64,000 bases of DNA from the NCBI RefSeq assembly GCF_018374135.1, contig NZ_JAHAFS010000002.1, forward strand, positions 1 to 64,000. Reading direction: 5' to 3'. Below, in pieces: positions 35,779 to 45,609 of this stretch (positions within the stretch are counted from its first letter, which is position 1; each line of letters begins with the position of its first letter). Source of the stretch: Campylobacter gracilis (GTDB taxonomy: Bacteria > Campylobacterota > Campylobacteria > Campylobacterales > Campylobacteraceae). The notes under the pieces are model-generated. The model saw only the letters and a list, made by a program, of their open reading frames with translations, was not told where the DNA came from and ran no database searches. A program made the position numbers and the translations under genes.

Positions 35779-37047
35779 TCATTCCTCCAACCTATGTATG
35801 TCTGCGCCGAGCGCGCTAAGCTTAGCTTCCAGCCTCTCATATCCGCGATCTAAGTGGTAAATTCTATGTATTTTGCTCTCGCCGCGCGCCGCAAGGGCGG
35901 CTAAAACGAGTGCCGAACTAGCTCGCAGATCGGTCGCCATCACGTCCGCGCCGTTTAGCTTGCCGCCGCTGATAGTCGCTATGTGTCCGTTTAGGCGGAT
36001 ATCTGCGCCCATTCTCGAAAGTTCGCTAACGTGCATGAAGCGGTTTTCAAAAAGCCTCTCGTCGATGGTGCTGACGCCCGAAGAGATGCACGCCAGCGCC
36101 ATAAACTGCGCCTGCATATCGGTAGGAAAGCCCGGATATTCGCTCGTGATGATCTCTACGGGTTTGATCTTTGAAGCGGGTAGGATCGTGATCTCGTCGC
36201 CGCCGTTTGAAATTTCAAATTTAAAACCCATATCTTCAAATTTTGCAAGCACTGCGCCAAGATGAGCCGCGCAAGCGTGCGTGATCGTGATATGAGAGCC
36301 GGTGATCGCGCCTGCACACAGATAGGTGCCTGCTTCGATGCGATCGGGAATAATCGAAATTTCATCCAAGCTTAAAAGCTCGCCGCCACTTCCTTTAATG
36401 AGGATCTCGTTCGTGCCGATGCCCTCTATGTCGATACCTGCGTTTTTTAATGCGTTGCAAACGGCGATCACTTCGGGCTCTTTTGCCGCGTTTATGATAT
36501 GGGTGGTGCCGCTTGCTAAGGCTGCCGCCATTATGATGTTTTCGGTACCGGTGACGGTAATTTTGTCAAAATTTATAGTCGCGCCCTTAAGCCCCTTTTT
36601 TGCGGTGCAAACGACGTAACCTTGCTCGATCTTAACCTCTGCGCCCATCTTTTCAAGCGCGCTAAGGTGCAGATCGATCGGTCTTGCGCCGATCGCGCAG
36701 CCTCCGGGAAGGCTTACCTCGCAGTGTCTAAACCGCGCTAAAAGCGGCCCCAGCACCAAGATCGAAGCGCGCATTTTACGCACTATGTCGTAGATTGCCT
36801 TGGTCGAGTTTACCTCGCGCGGATCGATTTTGGCGGTATTGGCGTCAAGAAACTCGCACTTTGCGCCTAAATTTGAAAGCAGCTGAATTAGCGTGTGGAT
36901 ATCGGAAACTGCGGGTAAATTTTTAATTACGACTTCGTTTTTTGAAAGGATAGATAGAGCTATGAGCGGCAGTGCGGCGTTTTTTGCGCCGCTTATTTTG
37001 ACACTACCGTTTAGTTTTTTGCCCCCGTTAATTCGTAGATAATGCAT
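35779..37047 (-). CDS. murA: UDP-N-acetylglucosamine 1-carboxyvinyltransferase
   Basis: 422 residues. The catalytic loop PGGCAIGARPIDLH carries the PEP-binding, fosfomycin-reactive cysteine (near residue 116). KISGAKNAALPL at the N-terminus, EYPGFPTDMQAQFMAL and FENRFMHVSEL are also typical. It catalyses the first committed step of peptidoglycan synthesis. It is transcribed away from the NlpC/P60 lipoprotein gene across a 124-base divergent promoter region. Confidence 0.95.
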   Translation of the reverse strand: MHYLRINGGKKLNGSVKISGAKNAALPLIALSILSKNEVVIKNLPAVSDIHTLIQLLSNLGAKCEFLDANTAKIDPREVNSTKAIYDIVRKMRASILVLGPLLARFRHCEVSLPGGCAIGARPIDLHLSALEKMGAEVKIEQGYVVCTAKKGLKGATINFDKITVTGTENIIMAAALASGTTHIINAAKEPEVIAVCNALKNAGIDIEGIGTNEILIKGSGGELLSLDEISIIPDRIEAGTYLCAGAITGSHITITHACAAHLGAVLAKFEDMGFKFEISNGGDEITILPASKIKPVEIITSEYPGFPTDMQAQFMALACISSGVSTIDERLFENRFMHVSELSRMGADIRLNGHIATISGGKLNGADVMATDLRASSALVLAALAARGESKIHRIYHLDRGYERLEAKLSALGADIHRLEE

Positions 37048-37171
37048 GATTTCTCCGTGTAAAATTTCGGCGATTATACAGAATTTAGCTTTAAAGTTAC
37101 CATTTTGTTACCACTGAGCGCTAAAATTACGCTCAAATTTAATCGTTACATAATTTTATAAGGATCTTTAT

Positions 37172-37807
37172 ATGAAACAACTAATTATTTGCGCTTTGGG
37201 TGCGTTTTTGCTGGTCGGTTGCTCCTCAAAAGCCCCGTCTACCGGCAGCCAGCAAGCGTATGTCTTAAACGATCATGAAGAAGGAATAACTTCGGTGCCG
37301 GGAAGCGAGTTTAACCGCCCGCTAATCGCATCTGTGGACGATTACACTGGCACTCGTGCTGGAGGGGACTGTAGCGGATTTATCACCGTGCTAAATGATA
37401 AATACGATGATTTATTTTTCAATTCAAAAGATCTGCCGAAGTACTTCACCAACGGACGCAAATCCCAAGCAATATATAATTATTACAGCCGTAAAAATTT
37501 ACTCAGCAATACGCCGCGAGTGGGGGATTTGGTGTTTTTTCAAAACACTTTGCGTTCTAACAAAGGCAAGGTCAATAACGAAATCAGTCATATTGGTATC
37601 GTGCGCGAGATCTATGCTGATGGTCGCGTGAAATTCGTCCACAATACTCGTGGTAGAAATCAAGCGGACTTCGTAAATTTAAATAAGAAAAACGTCCATG
37701 TAGCAGGGCAAAAGATGGAAAATAGCTATATCGTGCGCTGCGGCAAAGATCGCATAAGCTGCCTAGCATCGAACCGCTTCGCAGGGTATGGACGGGTGAA
37801 TAACTAG
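37172..37807 (+). CDS. NlpC/P60-family lipoprotein, probable peptidoglycan peptidase
   Basis: 211 residues. The lipoprotein signal MKQLIICALGAFLLVGC ends in a lipobox with Cys17. The NlpC/P60 domain shows the catalytic Cys in AGGDCSGFITVL (about residue 68), RVGDLVFFQN, and the His in ISHIGIVREIY (about 140). It would cut stem peptides in the periplasm. An in-domain extension is rich in basic residues (KSQAIYNYYSRKNL). It has an AAGGATC ribosome site and stands alone. Confidence 0.85.
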   Translation: MKQLIICALGAFLLVGCSSKAPSTGSQQAYVLNDHEEGITSVPGSEFNRPLIASVDDYTGTRAGGDCSGFITVLNDKYDDLFFNSKDLPKYFTNGRKSQAIYNYYSRKNLLSNTPRVGDLVFFQNTLRSNKGKVNNEISHIGIVREIYADGRVKFVHNTRGRNQADFVNLNKKNVHVAGQKMENSYIVRCGKDRISCLASNRFAGYGRVNN

Positions 37808-38570
37808 AATTTTGAAAATTCTTTCGCCGTATTTTTTGAAAAATTTCTTATAACTTTTGGAATTTATTAGATTTTATGAAATTTCGTTAGACCTTTTAAA
37901 AATTCGCGGCGGTTTGATTTATGCTCTAGAATTTCAAGTAAAATTTTGCAGATAAATCGCTTGGAATTGTGGCTGTAACCTAGCTTTGCAGAATTTATTA
38001 AATTCCTAAAATTCTAATCAAATTTTAGAATTTTATGGTTTTTAAACTCTTGCAGCAAAAACTTATGAATAAAAACTCATTTTGATGCTGTTATGGCAAG
38101 TCAAATTAGCATTTTTAACGCGTAATTATATATAACAAGCATTTAAAATATTTACTCTAAAATTTATTTTGAAATTAATTTGAACTCAAATTTTGTTATT
38201 CTTAGTAAAATTATACTTATAATTTTATATAAAATTATACAGAATAGCTTCATATAGCTGAAATTTTATCGTTATTAATTTTAAAGTGTGCTTGTTTTTT
38301 AATTGATATCAGATAAACTTTATAAATTACGTAAAACTTTCAAAAAAGATTTACGGTCTAAATTTTGTTACGAAAATTTTAGTTTAAAGCTTTATATCTA
38401 AATTTTAAATTTTAGCGCAGCTATTTGATAAGGCGCTTGCAATTAAAACTATTCGCCGAAATTTTGATACCAACACTTATCTATGAAATTTATCTCGAGC
38501 CTATAAATCACACGACGCCTTTAATTTAATCAAAATTTCGCTACTATGCGTGAAAAATTTAAGGAGTTTC
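37808..38570. other. Long AT-rich spacer
   Basis: About 760 bases with no open frame of note. It is very AT-rich, especially 38100-38420, with many AAATTTT/TTTTAAA words. No tRNA, small-gene or insertion-sequence signature is visible. Confidence 0.5.
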
Positions 38571-39128
38571 ATGCAATCAGGCAAATTTACTCTCGCGATC
38601 ATCGCCGTGAATGTCCTATTTTTCGTGATTTCATTCGTATTAGAATATTTTTTCGGCTTTAAGTCCTACCTGTTTTTCGGGCTCAATCCATATTTTTTCG
38701 AGGGGATGCCGTGGCAGCTACTAAGTTCATTTTTTATGCACGGCGGAGTGATGCATCTAGCGATGAATATGGCGGTTTTGTATCAATTCGGCGGAATTTT
38801 AGAGCGAGCGTTCGGTGGGATAAAATTTACGCTACTTTACATCGCAGGTGGGCTGCTGAGCGGCGCTTTATGTCTGATTTATATCCGGTATGCCATGAGC
38901 ATGGGAGAAATCGTCAATATCGTAGGCGCTAGCGGCGCTATCTGTGTGCTTTTAGGCGTGATTGCTTATTTTGATGAACGCAATGCGGGCGGGATTTTTG
39001 TCGCGATTTTGATAATGAGCTTTGCGCCGATGTTAATGGGCGTAAATGTGGCATGGTATGCGCACATAGCGGGATTTGTGGTCGGTTATGGTTTTGGAAT
39101 GATCCAGAAAAAATTTAGAATTTTGTAG
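38571..39128 (+). CDS. Rhomboid-family intramembrane serine protease
   Basis: 185 residues from ATG 38571, which has AAGGAG 5 bases upstream; GTG 38550 is in frame but unsupported. Six hydrophobic helices. The catalytic serine is in VGASGAICVLLG (GxSGA motif) and the histidine in WYAHIAGFVVGY. The HGGVMHLAMNM motif of the L1/helix 2 region is also present. It cuts transmembrane substrates within the inner membrane; targets are unknown. sixA follows 44 bases after and may be co-transcribed. Confidence 0.88.
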   Translation: MQSGKFTLAIIAVNVLFFVISFVLEYFFGFKSYLFFGLNPYFFEGMPWQLLSSFFMHGGVMHLAMNMAVLYQFGGILERAFGGIKFTLLYIAGGLLSGALCLIYIRYAMSMGEIVNIVGASGAICVLLGVIAYFDERNAGGIFVAILIMSFAPMLMGVNVAWYAHIAGFVVGYGFGMIQKKFRIL

Positions 39129-39172
39129 AATTTAACGCTAAATTATACATAAAATTTTATGAAAGGATGCAG

Positions 39173-39847
39173 ATGAAGCGGATATATTTTATAAGACATG
39201 CTGAGGCGCAAAGAGATAACGGAAGCGATTTTGAGCGGGCATTAAGCCATGCGGGCGAACTTTGCGCAATTAAACTCGGAGAAAAGCTGCGTAGCTTGGG
39301 ACTTATGCCTGATTTGATGATTACAAGTTCGGCTATACGCGCACTCCATACGGCGCAACTTATCGCTAATGCGCTGGGCGCGACAAAAAGGATAGCGTCA
39401 TTGCGAGAGTTATATGATGCAAGCTTATGGGATTTGGCAAAGTTTGTTCGCAGCTTGGATGAGAAACGATTTTTTGGGTGCGGTGTGAATGTGGAAAAAT
39501 ACAATGCAGTTGGTCTGAGTAGCGAAAAACCTCGCGACGCAAATGCTGAAAATTCTGCTTTTAAGAGCGCTAAAATTCCCGCTAGCATTGGCGAAAATAA
39601 TGCGTTATCTTGCAATGATGTGAAAATTTCTAGCACAGATGTTATGCGAAATTTTAATGCAGCTAGCGCAGAATGCGTATTTATCGTTGGACATAATCCG
39701 GCAATAGGCGGAATTTGCTCGCTTTTAGGCGAGAAGGAATTAGATAAATTTCCTCCTTGTTCGATTTGTGGATTAGAATTTGACGTTCATAAATTCTCAG
39801 ATATTACCGATCATAGCGGCAAAATGGTAATCCTACAGTGCCCTTAA
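39173..39847 (+). CDS. sixA: SixA-like phosphohistidine phosphatase with a central insert
   Basis: 224 residues from ATG 39173 (GAAAGG 6 bases upstream; ATG 39167 would touch the ribosome site). Histidine-phosphatase motifs: the catalytic RHAEAQRDNG at the N-terminus, TSSAIRALHTAQLI, ELYDA, and FIVGHNPAIGG near the C-terminus. Typical SixA proteins have about 160 residues. The extra 60 or so (about 95-160, rich in N, S, A, K) look like an expanded linker and have the same AAATTT-like words at DNA level. The substrate phosphoprotein is unknown. Confidence 0.8.
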   Translation: MKRIYFIRHAEAQRDNGSDFERALSHAGELCAIKLGEKLRSLGLMPDLMITSSAIRALHTAQLIANALGATKRIASLRELYDASLWDLAKFVRSLDEKRFFGCGVNVEKYNAVGLSSEKPRDANAENSAFKSAKIPASIGENNALSCNDVKISSTDVMRNFNAASAECVFIVGHNPAIGGICSLLGEKELDKFPPCSICGLEFDVHKFSDITDHSGKMVILQCP

Positions 39848-40229
39848 TTACGCTTTTAACGCTTCATAATTACAATCGGGCGGCTCGTTGGTGCATTTAA
39901 GGCTACTTTTTGCCGAGCATTGTTATATACTCGTAAACAAGACTGCGCGGCAAAATTAGCAAGTTATTTTTGAGATAACTTTAAATTCTAAAAAATTTCC
40001 AATGATGTGGCTCGCCTTGAAAATTGTAGATTAAATAAGTCAGAAAAGTAAATTCCATATTTTTAGATAATCGAGCGTTAGCGCTTTTGCTTCAAATTTC
40101 ATTTGCTTTGTAAAAAGCTTGAGCTTAAATTTTTCGGACGAAAATTTCGTGCCAAAATTTTCTCAAAAACATAAATTTATTGAGAAGAATAAAATTTATT
40201 AAGTAAAATTTAATAGTAGCCGTGGTATC
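39848..40229. other. AT-rich spacer
   Basis: About 380 bases with no gene between sixA and the desulforubrerythrin gene. AAATTT words recur, and the segment 40120-40220 is strongly AT-rich. The desulforubrerythrin promoter should lie here but no clear -10 box stands out. Confidence 0.45.
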
Positions 40230-40255
40230 ATTCCCTAAAAATTTTGATAGGGAAT
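40230..40255 (+). promoter_or_regulatory. Inverted repeat covering the ribosome site of the desulforubrerythrin gene
   Basis: ATTCCCTA (40230-40237) and TAGGGAAT (40248-40255) are perfect 8-bp arms around a 10-base loop. The right arm contains the AGGGA ribosome site, 4 bases before the ATG at 40260. It may be a protein operator or an RNA hairpin that hides the ribosome site. Confidence 0.55.
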
Positions 40256-40259
40256 TAAA

Positions 40260-40904
40260 ATGAGACAGTACGAAACTTACAGATGCGACAAATGCGGCGC
40301 GGAGGTCGAGGTGCAAAAAGTAGGCGGCGGCATGCTTAGCTGCTGCGGCGAGCCGATGAAATGTATCACCGAGGATCTGACGCAGGTAAATTTGATGAAG
40401 GCATTCGCAGGCGAGTCTCAAGCACGCAATAAATACGATCTTTACGGCGATTTGGCCAAAGAGGCGGGCTTTCACGCTATTGCGCGACATTTTTACGAGG
40501 CTGCCGAAAATGAAAAATGGCACGCCAGAGCCGAGCTAAAGGCGCATCACGCGGCCGCAGGCATTCCGCTTGATAAAATGGATAAAAATCTGCTCGACGC
40601 TGCCGCCGGCGAGCGCTACGAGCACGAGAGCATGTATCCGAGCTTCGCTAAAATCGCGACCGAAGAGGGCAAAAAAGAAGTTGCACGCCTTTTTAACGCC
40701 ATCGGTAAGGTCGAGCAGGAGCACGAGCGCGAATACAACGAGCTTCAAAAGATCCTGCTAGAGGAGGGCTTTTTCGAGAGTTTCGACGAAGAAGTTTGGG
40801 TGTGCGAGGTCTGCGGTCACGTTCATCGCGGAAAGAAAGCTCCTGGCGCCTGTCCGCTCTGCAAAGCTCCACGTGAGTATTTTAAAAAACAAAGGCTTGT
40901 TTAA
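40260..40904 (+). CDS. rrc: Desulforubrerythrin (peroxide-reducing non-haem iron protein)
   Basis: 214 residues with three metal modules in order. An N-terminal desulforedoxin-like FeCys4 site (CDKC at 9-12 and CC at 28-29), a diiron four-helix rubrerythrin domain with repeated ExxH ligands (FYEAAENEKWHARAE, VEQEHEREYNE), and a C-terminal rubredoxin (CEVCGH...CPLCKAP). This three-part form has been described in C. jejuni as Rrc. It reduces hydrogen peroxide in the cytoplasm of microaerophiles. The gene stands alone, preceded by an inverted repeat over its ribosome site. Confidence 0.88.
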   Translation: MRQYETYRCDKCGAEVEVQKVGGGMLSCCGEPMKCITEDLTQVNLMKAFAGESQARNKYDLYGDLAKEAGFHAIARHFYEAAENEKWHARAELKAHHAAAGIPLDKMDKNLLDAAAGERYEHESMYPSFAKIATEEGKKEVARLFNAIGKVEQEHEREYNELQKILLEEGFFESFDEEVWVCEVCGHVHRGKKAPGACPLCKAPREYFKKQRLV

Positions 40905-41833
40905 TTTTGATGCTTGCGGCACGGCGTTTTGTGCGATAGTTTTTGAAGCCGTCGCAAATCTCGTTTATTGTCGCGAGCCGATCGCTTAAATCTTGGCTTA
41001 AAATTTTGCGCGAGATTTCGTCTTTTTGCTCCTTTTTGCTGCGGACTCCGTGGCTAGACGAAATCTCGGGCTAAATTTATTTAGCCTAAACTCCTTTTCT
41101 TATCCCCCTAAGAAATGAAATCCTGCTCGCAAGAGCGGGATTTCTGTCGTAAAATAAATCTAAAAGTAGGTATGCCGATGATTTTATCTCTTTAAATTTT
41201 TAGTATAAATTACTATATGATTCCTGTGCTGTTTACGAAGCAAACTTCGCGTCGGTAAATTTTGCAGCAAACTTTGGTGGCAAATATTTCGCATCTTTAA
41301 ATTTTAAGGCGCATTCGGTGCGATGAGAACTCGAAAGCAAATCAAACTATAAAATTTCGATGGTTGAAATTTTAAATCAGAAATTCCATCCTTGCGGAAT
41401 TTGCTGATAAATTTTATATCCGCTACACCATTACCTTTTGCTTATAAAATCCTCGGATGAAATTCCGTATCGTAAAAATTTAAATGAAATTTTGCACTAA
41501 ATTTATCTGGAATTTTAGGCAAAATTACATGAGAAAACCTAAAAAGTAAATTATTCTATACTCCAAAAGAGTAAAATTTTAGATTCTTTTGCGATCAAGC
41601 TCTAAGGCTCACGCGTTAATTTAAAATTTTGCCAAGTTAAATTCTAAAGCTCGCAAGGTAAAATTTTAGGTTTTGTTATGCGAGTATGAAAAACAAATTT
41701 TAAGATTTTTCAAAATAAAATTCTAAACCTCTTGTAAAATAAATTCCATAAAAAACGATTTTAAAGCCGCCTCAAAACTAAATTCAAAAAATCTCGCTCA
41801 AGCAAGCCTCGCACCGCTGCAAATTTTAAAATT
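40905..41833. other. 929-base spacer with a strong hairpin
   Basis: No gene is visible. A 12-bp stem, GAAATCCTGCTC (41117-41128) with GAGCGGGATTTC (41133-41144), one G-U pair and a GCAA tetraloop, stands about 210 bases after the desulforubrerythrin stop. It may be a late terminator or a structured RNA. The rest is AT-rich with many AAATTTTA words (41290-41830). It lies downstream of xerH; I looked for a dif-like site but could not identify one. Confidence 0.5.
41117..41144. terminator. Strong hairpin with GCAA tetraloop
   Basis: Two 12-base arms pair with one G-U pair around GCAA. No long T-run follows on the plus strand (TGTCGTAAAA), so terminator function is uncertain. Confidence 0.4.
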
Positions 41834-42895
41834 TCACTCCTCGAATTCCTCCGCGACCTTCGCCGCAAGGCGCAGTTTGTCGCTGTCAAAGTGGGTATAG
41901 ATGCGCGAAGTATTTAGGCTCGCGTGGCCGAGGGCTTCCTGTACGAGCACGAGGTCCTTTTGCTTTTTGTAAAGCATCGTCGCGAAGGTGTGGCGCAGCA
42001 TGTGGGCGCCGTTTTTTTCCTTGCGTATGCCCGCGCTCATTAAAATTTTCTCCACGATGCCGCTGACGTATGCCTGAGTAAGCGGAGCGCCGTTTTTAGT
42101 GACGAAAAGATAGCCCTCTTTGTTTGCAAGATTCGTCTCCAGCGCGTTTAGATGCTCCTCGATCAGGTGGCGTTTGATCATTACGATGCGGTATTTATTG
42201 CCCTTGCCGCGGATTCGGACGATGAAAAGATCCCCCTCTGGCGCGATATCTTTACGCTTTAAATTTATCGCTTCGCCCACGCGGATGCCCGTGTAGACGA
42301 TGATTTTTACGATCAGGCGGTTGCGATGCGCAAAGGAGCGAAACTCGCTTAGATTTATCGCGTCCAAAAACCGCTTCAGCTCCTCCTCGCTCATAAACTC
42401 AGGAAGCTTCGTGCCGCGGCTGCCGCTAATGCCGCCCCAGTGCTTAAGCTCGATGCCGAAGTTATGCGAGGTGCCGTCCTGCTCGTTTTGGCGGTCGATG
42501 AAGCCGAAAAAATTTATCAGCGCGATGCGGTAGTTTTTTTTGCTCGCATCGCTCAGCCCGCCCGTAATGGAGGCTAAAATTTCGCTCAAAAGCTCCTCGT
42601 CGATATTTCTCATGCTTTCAAGGTTATATTCTACGATCGCTTCGTAAAATTTTTTAAGCGGATTAAAATAGGTGTTGATGCCGGTAAGGCCCGCGTTTCG
42701 AGCATCTTTTGCGAGCCGCTCGAGTTCATTTATATTCGCTACCTCATGATTTAGCGCCAGGCTTGCGCGGCGAAACAGCGCGTCGTTTTTCAGCTCCTTA
42801 TTTGATAGCGTGCTTAGCTTGTAGCGCACGAATTTTACGAGCCAAAACAGCAGCGATTTTTCAAAGCTATCCTTATAATCGAGCGGGAATTTCAT
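41834..42895 (-). CDS. xerH: XerH-type tyrosine recombinase
   Basis: 353 residues. An N-terminal core-binding domain (about 1-165) and a C-terminal catalytic domain carry the full set: Arg205 (YTGIRVGE), a lysine in the beta hairpin (KGNKYR), His298 and Arg301 (HMLRHTFATM), His324 (LGHASLNTS) and Tyr333 (RIYTHF). Length and context fit XerH, the single recombinase that resolves chromosome dimers at difH in Campylobacterota with FtsK. The start overlaps the upstream AsmA-like gene by ATGA. Confidence 0.85.
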   Translation of the reverse strand: MKFPLDYKDSFEKSLLFWLVKFVRYKLSTLSNKELKNDALFRRASLALNHEVANINELERLAKDARNAGLTGINTYFNPLKKFYEAIVEYNLESMRNIDEELLSEILASITGGLSDASKKNYRIALINFFGFIDRQNEQDGTSHNFGIELKHWGGISGSRGTKLPEFMSEEELKRFLDAINLSEFRSFAHRNRLIVKIIVYTGIRVGEAINLKRKDIAPEGDLFIVRIRGKGNKYRIVMIKRHLIEEHLNALETNLANKEGYLFVTKNGAPLTQAYVSGIVEKILMSAGIRKEKNGAHMLRHTFATMLYKKQKDLVLVQEALGHASLNTSRIYTHFDSDKLRLAAKVAEEFEE

Positions 42896-45483
42896 TTGCT
42901 CTCCTCGCTGTCGCCGAAGATCACAAAAGGCAGCATCAGTGTGTTTTTGATGAGATTATACGGCGTTTTTAGCACGTCGGTCGCAACGCCGGTCGAATAG
43001 GTGGGCTTTTTCGTCGTGCCGCGAATCTCGATGATCGTGGAGATCGTGTTGTTTTCGCCCAAGATGATATGATTTAACAGCGGAATTTTTGAGATTATCG
43101 AGCTTGCGTCTTTGAGGTATTTAAGCTCCAGATCGATATTCAGCGCGCCGCTTTTCATATCCACTTCGCCGTTGCCGGCAATGTCTGCGCTACTGCCGGT
43201 AAAGCTCATCGCGTTTATGTAAATTTTATCGCCGCTGCGGCGAAAGTAAATTTTGCCCTTCTGCACGCTAAAGCCGCGATCGTTGAAATCGGGCGTCTTA
43301 AACGTAAGCAGCGACGGCACGGAGTTTATAAAGCTAAGCAGCCTTTGATAGATGATGTAGTCCTTCAGATAGGTGTTTTGCACGTTGATCTCGCCCCGGT
43401 AGTTGCGCGGATCGATGCCGCTTGCTTTTAGCGTAAAGACCCCTCCGTCGAAGCTCTGCGAGCCTAGGAACTGATTAAGCGCCTCGCCGCTGATGTTTTG
43501 CGCAAAAATTTGAAGCAAGCTCTTTTTAAAGATCAACTTCACGTCGCCGCGCTTAAAATTTGCGTTCAGGTTCATATTTTTGCCGTCCAGCACGCCGTTA
43601 AAGTGCGTAAATTTCAGCGTCTTATTAAGATCTGATAGCACGATCGCAGAATTTTGCCCGCTGAAATTTATCGGCGAGCGCTCCTTTGTGCCGCTATTAA
43701 ACTCGCTGGTTTGCACGCTCGTATTGATCGCGACGTCCACGTCTTTTAGCGAGACGAAGTTGCCGCCTTTGTTGATTTTGAGAGAAATTTTACCGCTTCC
43801 GCTAGAGCCGTCCAGATCACCTCCGCGCACCCGAAGCGTGAAAGAGTCGTTTTTATAATGGCTTCCGTCTTTGTTTAGCAGACCGAAATCAAAGATAAGA
43901 TTGTTGCTGCTGATATCCAAATTTGTAAAATCGCTGGTTAAAATTTTAAGATCTCCGCCGCTAATGCCCGCGCTTTTAAGCGTCTTAGAAAAGGGCAAAA
44001 TTCCGCTAATATCGGGCGAGCTAATCTCGATCCGCTCGCCGAAACTCATCTTTGCGCCCAAAAATTGCGAGCTTAGCACTGGTGCCTTGCCGCTAAAATC
44101 AAGGCTCATATTATCTCGCGCGTCACCAAATTTTAAAATTTCTTTGCCGTTCGGGGAGAGATTAAAGCTATGGATTATGCCGTTAAATTTGGCCTTGCGC
44201 GTGGCGATGTCGATGTTGCCGCTTGCCGTGGCGTTAAAAATTTCATTTTGTAGATTCGCGTCTTTGATGTCGATCTTTTTTTCTGTGATATGCACCCGCG
44301 CGGCTTTGGAGTGAAATTTCGCTTTAGAGATCATCAGATCGGCGTCTTTTAGCGTTACGTTCGCATCCACCTTGGCGCTTTCCTTTTCGACGTCCACGTC
44401 TATCAGCACGCGCGCATCGATCCCGCCGCTTAGCGGATATACGGGCTCGTTTATGCCGTAGCTTTGCAAAATATCCACAAGGTCCTTGCCTAAGCTCTCT
44501 TTAGTCCGCAGATCCAGATATACGATCGGTCTTTCTTCAAAAAGCCCGCCGATACGCACGCCGCTTCCCTCCAGGCTTTTACCTTTAAATTTAGGCTCGT
44601 TCAGCGTAAAGATTAGATAATCGTTTTTGAGCGTGATGTTTGCGTCTTTTACCGTTACGGCTTCGATTTGCGGCTGAAATTTTATCGTAAGATCCTGCGC
44701 GTAGGCCGTGGCGCTAACGTTTTCGGCGATCGGGCGCGGATCTTTTAGATCGACTTTGGCATGCAGATTTTCGATGTAGTAGTTTTGCGCGACCGCCTTG
44801 CCGTAGATCCACTCATTCGCAAGAGGATTTAGCCCCGTAAGCGCACCCAGCTCATTCATAAAATTTTTCAGGCTAGATGCCGAAGCGCGGTTTATCTCGA
44901 TATTTAGCTCCGAGCCGATATTGTGCACGTCAAGCTCGCCCGCGATCTCGTGCGAAGCGAAGGTGCCGTTAAAATCATACGTATCGGCTTTGAAATTTGC
45001 CCGTGCCGCGCCGTGTAGAGTGAGATTAAAATCATTTAGCTTAAGCTCGATCGGATAGAAGCTCAATCCGTTTGCGCCAGGCGTGATCTTTGAGCTTAGC
45101 CTAAAAAACCGCGTATCTGCGTAAAAAACGTCGCTTTTGTATTTTAGTTTCAGGCTTTCACCTTTTATTTTCATATTGTCTACGTCGATCTCTTCAAAAA
45201 AGGAGTTGATGAGCGAGATTTTTTTGCTAAATTCTAAAATTTTCTCGCTTTGCGTGCGCAGATCGGTGGAATTTTGCTCTAAATTTTGTGTATTATTTTG
45301 CGTAATTTCAAGATTTTTGATGCGCAGCACGAGACTTTTATTTAGCTTGAGATAAAACCCCTCAAGCTTTGCAAAGCCCACGTCCAGCTGTGAAATCGCA
45401 ATACCGTGCTTTAGGACTACCGCGCAGATTATAAAAAGTATAGTAAGAGTAAGAAAAAATCTAGCTAAAAATTTATACATCAT
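42892..45483 (-). CDS. Large AsmA/YhdP-like (DUF3971) envelope protein
   Basis: 863 residues. One N-terminal membrane helix (FLTLTILFIICAVVLKHGIAI) is followed by a very long periplasmic part with repeating beta-strand and Asn/Asp-rich turns, and a C-terminal segment with GNGEVDMKSGALNIDLELKYL resembling the AsmA/YhdP C-terminal domain. Such proteins are thought to bridge the periplasm and carry phospholipids to the outer membrane. It lies just upstream of xerH with a 4-base overlap and diverges from mltG. The family assignment comes from architecture and the C-terminal pattern. Confidence 0.75.
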   Translation of the reverse strand: MMYKFLARFFLTLTILFIICAVVLKHGIAISQLDVGFAKLEGFYLKLNKSLVLRIKNLEITQNNTQNLEQNSTDLRTQSEKILEFSKKISLINSFFEEIDVDNMKIKGESLKLKYKSDVFYADTRFFRLSSKITPGANGLSFYPIELKLNDFNLTLHGAARANFKADTYDFNGTFASHEIAGELDVHNIGSELNIEINRASASSLKNFMNELGALTGLNPLANEWIYGKAVAQNYYIENLHAKVDLKDPRPIAENVSATAYAQDLTIKFQPQIEAVTVKDANITLKNDYLIFTLNEPKFKGKSLEGSGVRIGGLFEERPIVYLDLRTKESLGKDLVDILQSYGINEPVYPLSGGIDARVLIDVDVEKESAKVDANVTLKDADLMISKAKFHSKAARVHITEKKIDIKDANLQNEIFNATASGNIDIATRKAKFNGIIHSFNLSPNGKEILKFGDARDNMSLDFSGKAPVLSSQFLGAKMSFGERIEISSPDISGILPFSKTLKSAGISGGDLKILTSDFTNLDISSNNLIFDFGLLNKDGSHYKNDSFTLRVRGGDLDGSSGSGKISLKINKGGNFVSLKDVDVAINTSVQTSEFNSGTKERSPINFSGQNSAIVLSDLNKTLKFTHFNGVLDGKNMNLNANFKRGDVKLIFKKSLLQIFAQNISGEALNQFLGSQSFDGGVFTLKASGIDPRNYRGEINVQNTYLKDYIIYQRLLSFINSVPSLLTFKTPDFNDRGFSVQKGKIYFRRSGDKIYINAMSFTGSSADIAGNGEVDMKSGALNIDLELKYLKDASSIISKIPLLNHIILGENNTISTIIEIRGTTKKPTYSTGVATDVLKTPYNLIKNTLMLPFVIFGDSEESK

Positions 45484-45609
45484 CGTCCCATTAAAAAGCT
45501 ACACTCAAAACCAAATCGGGCGTGCCGAAAAACTGCGCTTATAATATGAAATTTATTCAAAATTTTGGCTTATTTGCCTATAATTTCAGCTAAATTTTGA
45601 AAGGAATGC

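Noticed and set aside
41117..41144. Hairpin as the definite terminator of the desulforubrerythrin gene
   Set aside because: It is more than 200 bases from the stop codon and lacks a T-run, so it is listed only as a hairpin with low confidence.
40905..41833. Possible difH site near xerH
   Set aside because: I could not recognise a dif-like inverted arrangement with confidence and do not recall the consensus exactly; the site need not be near xerH.
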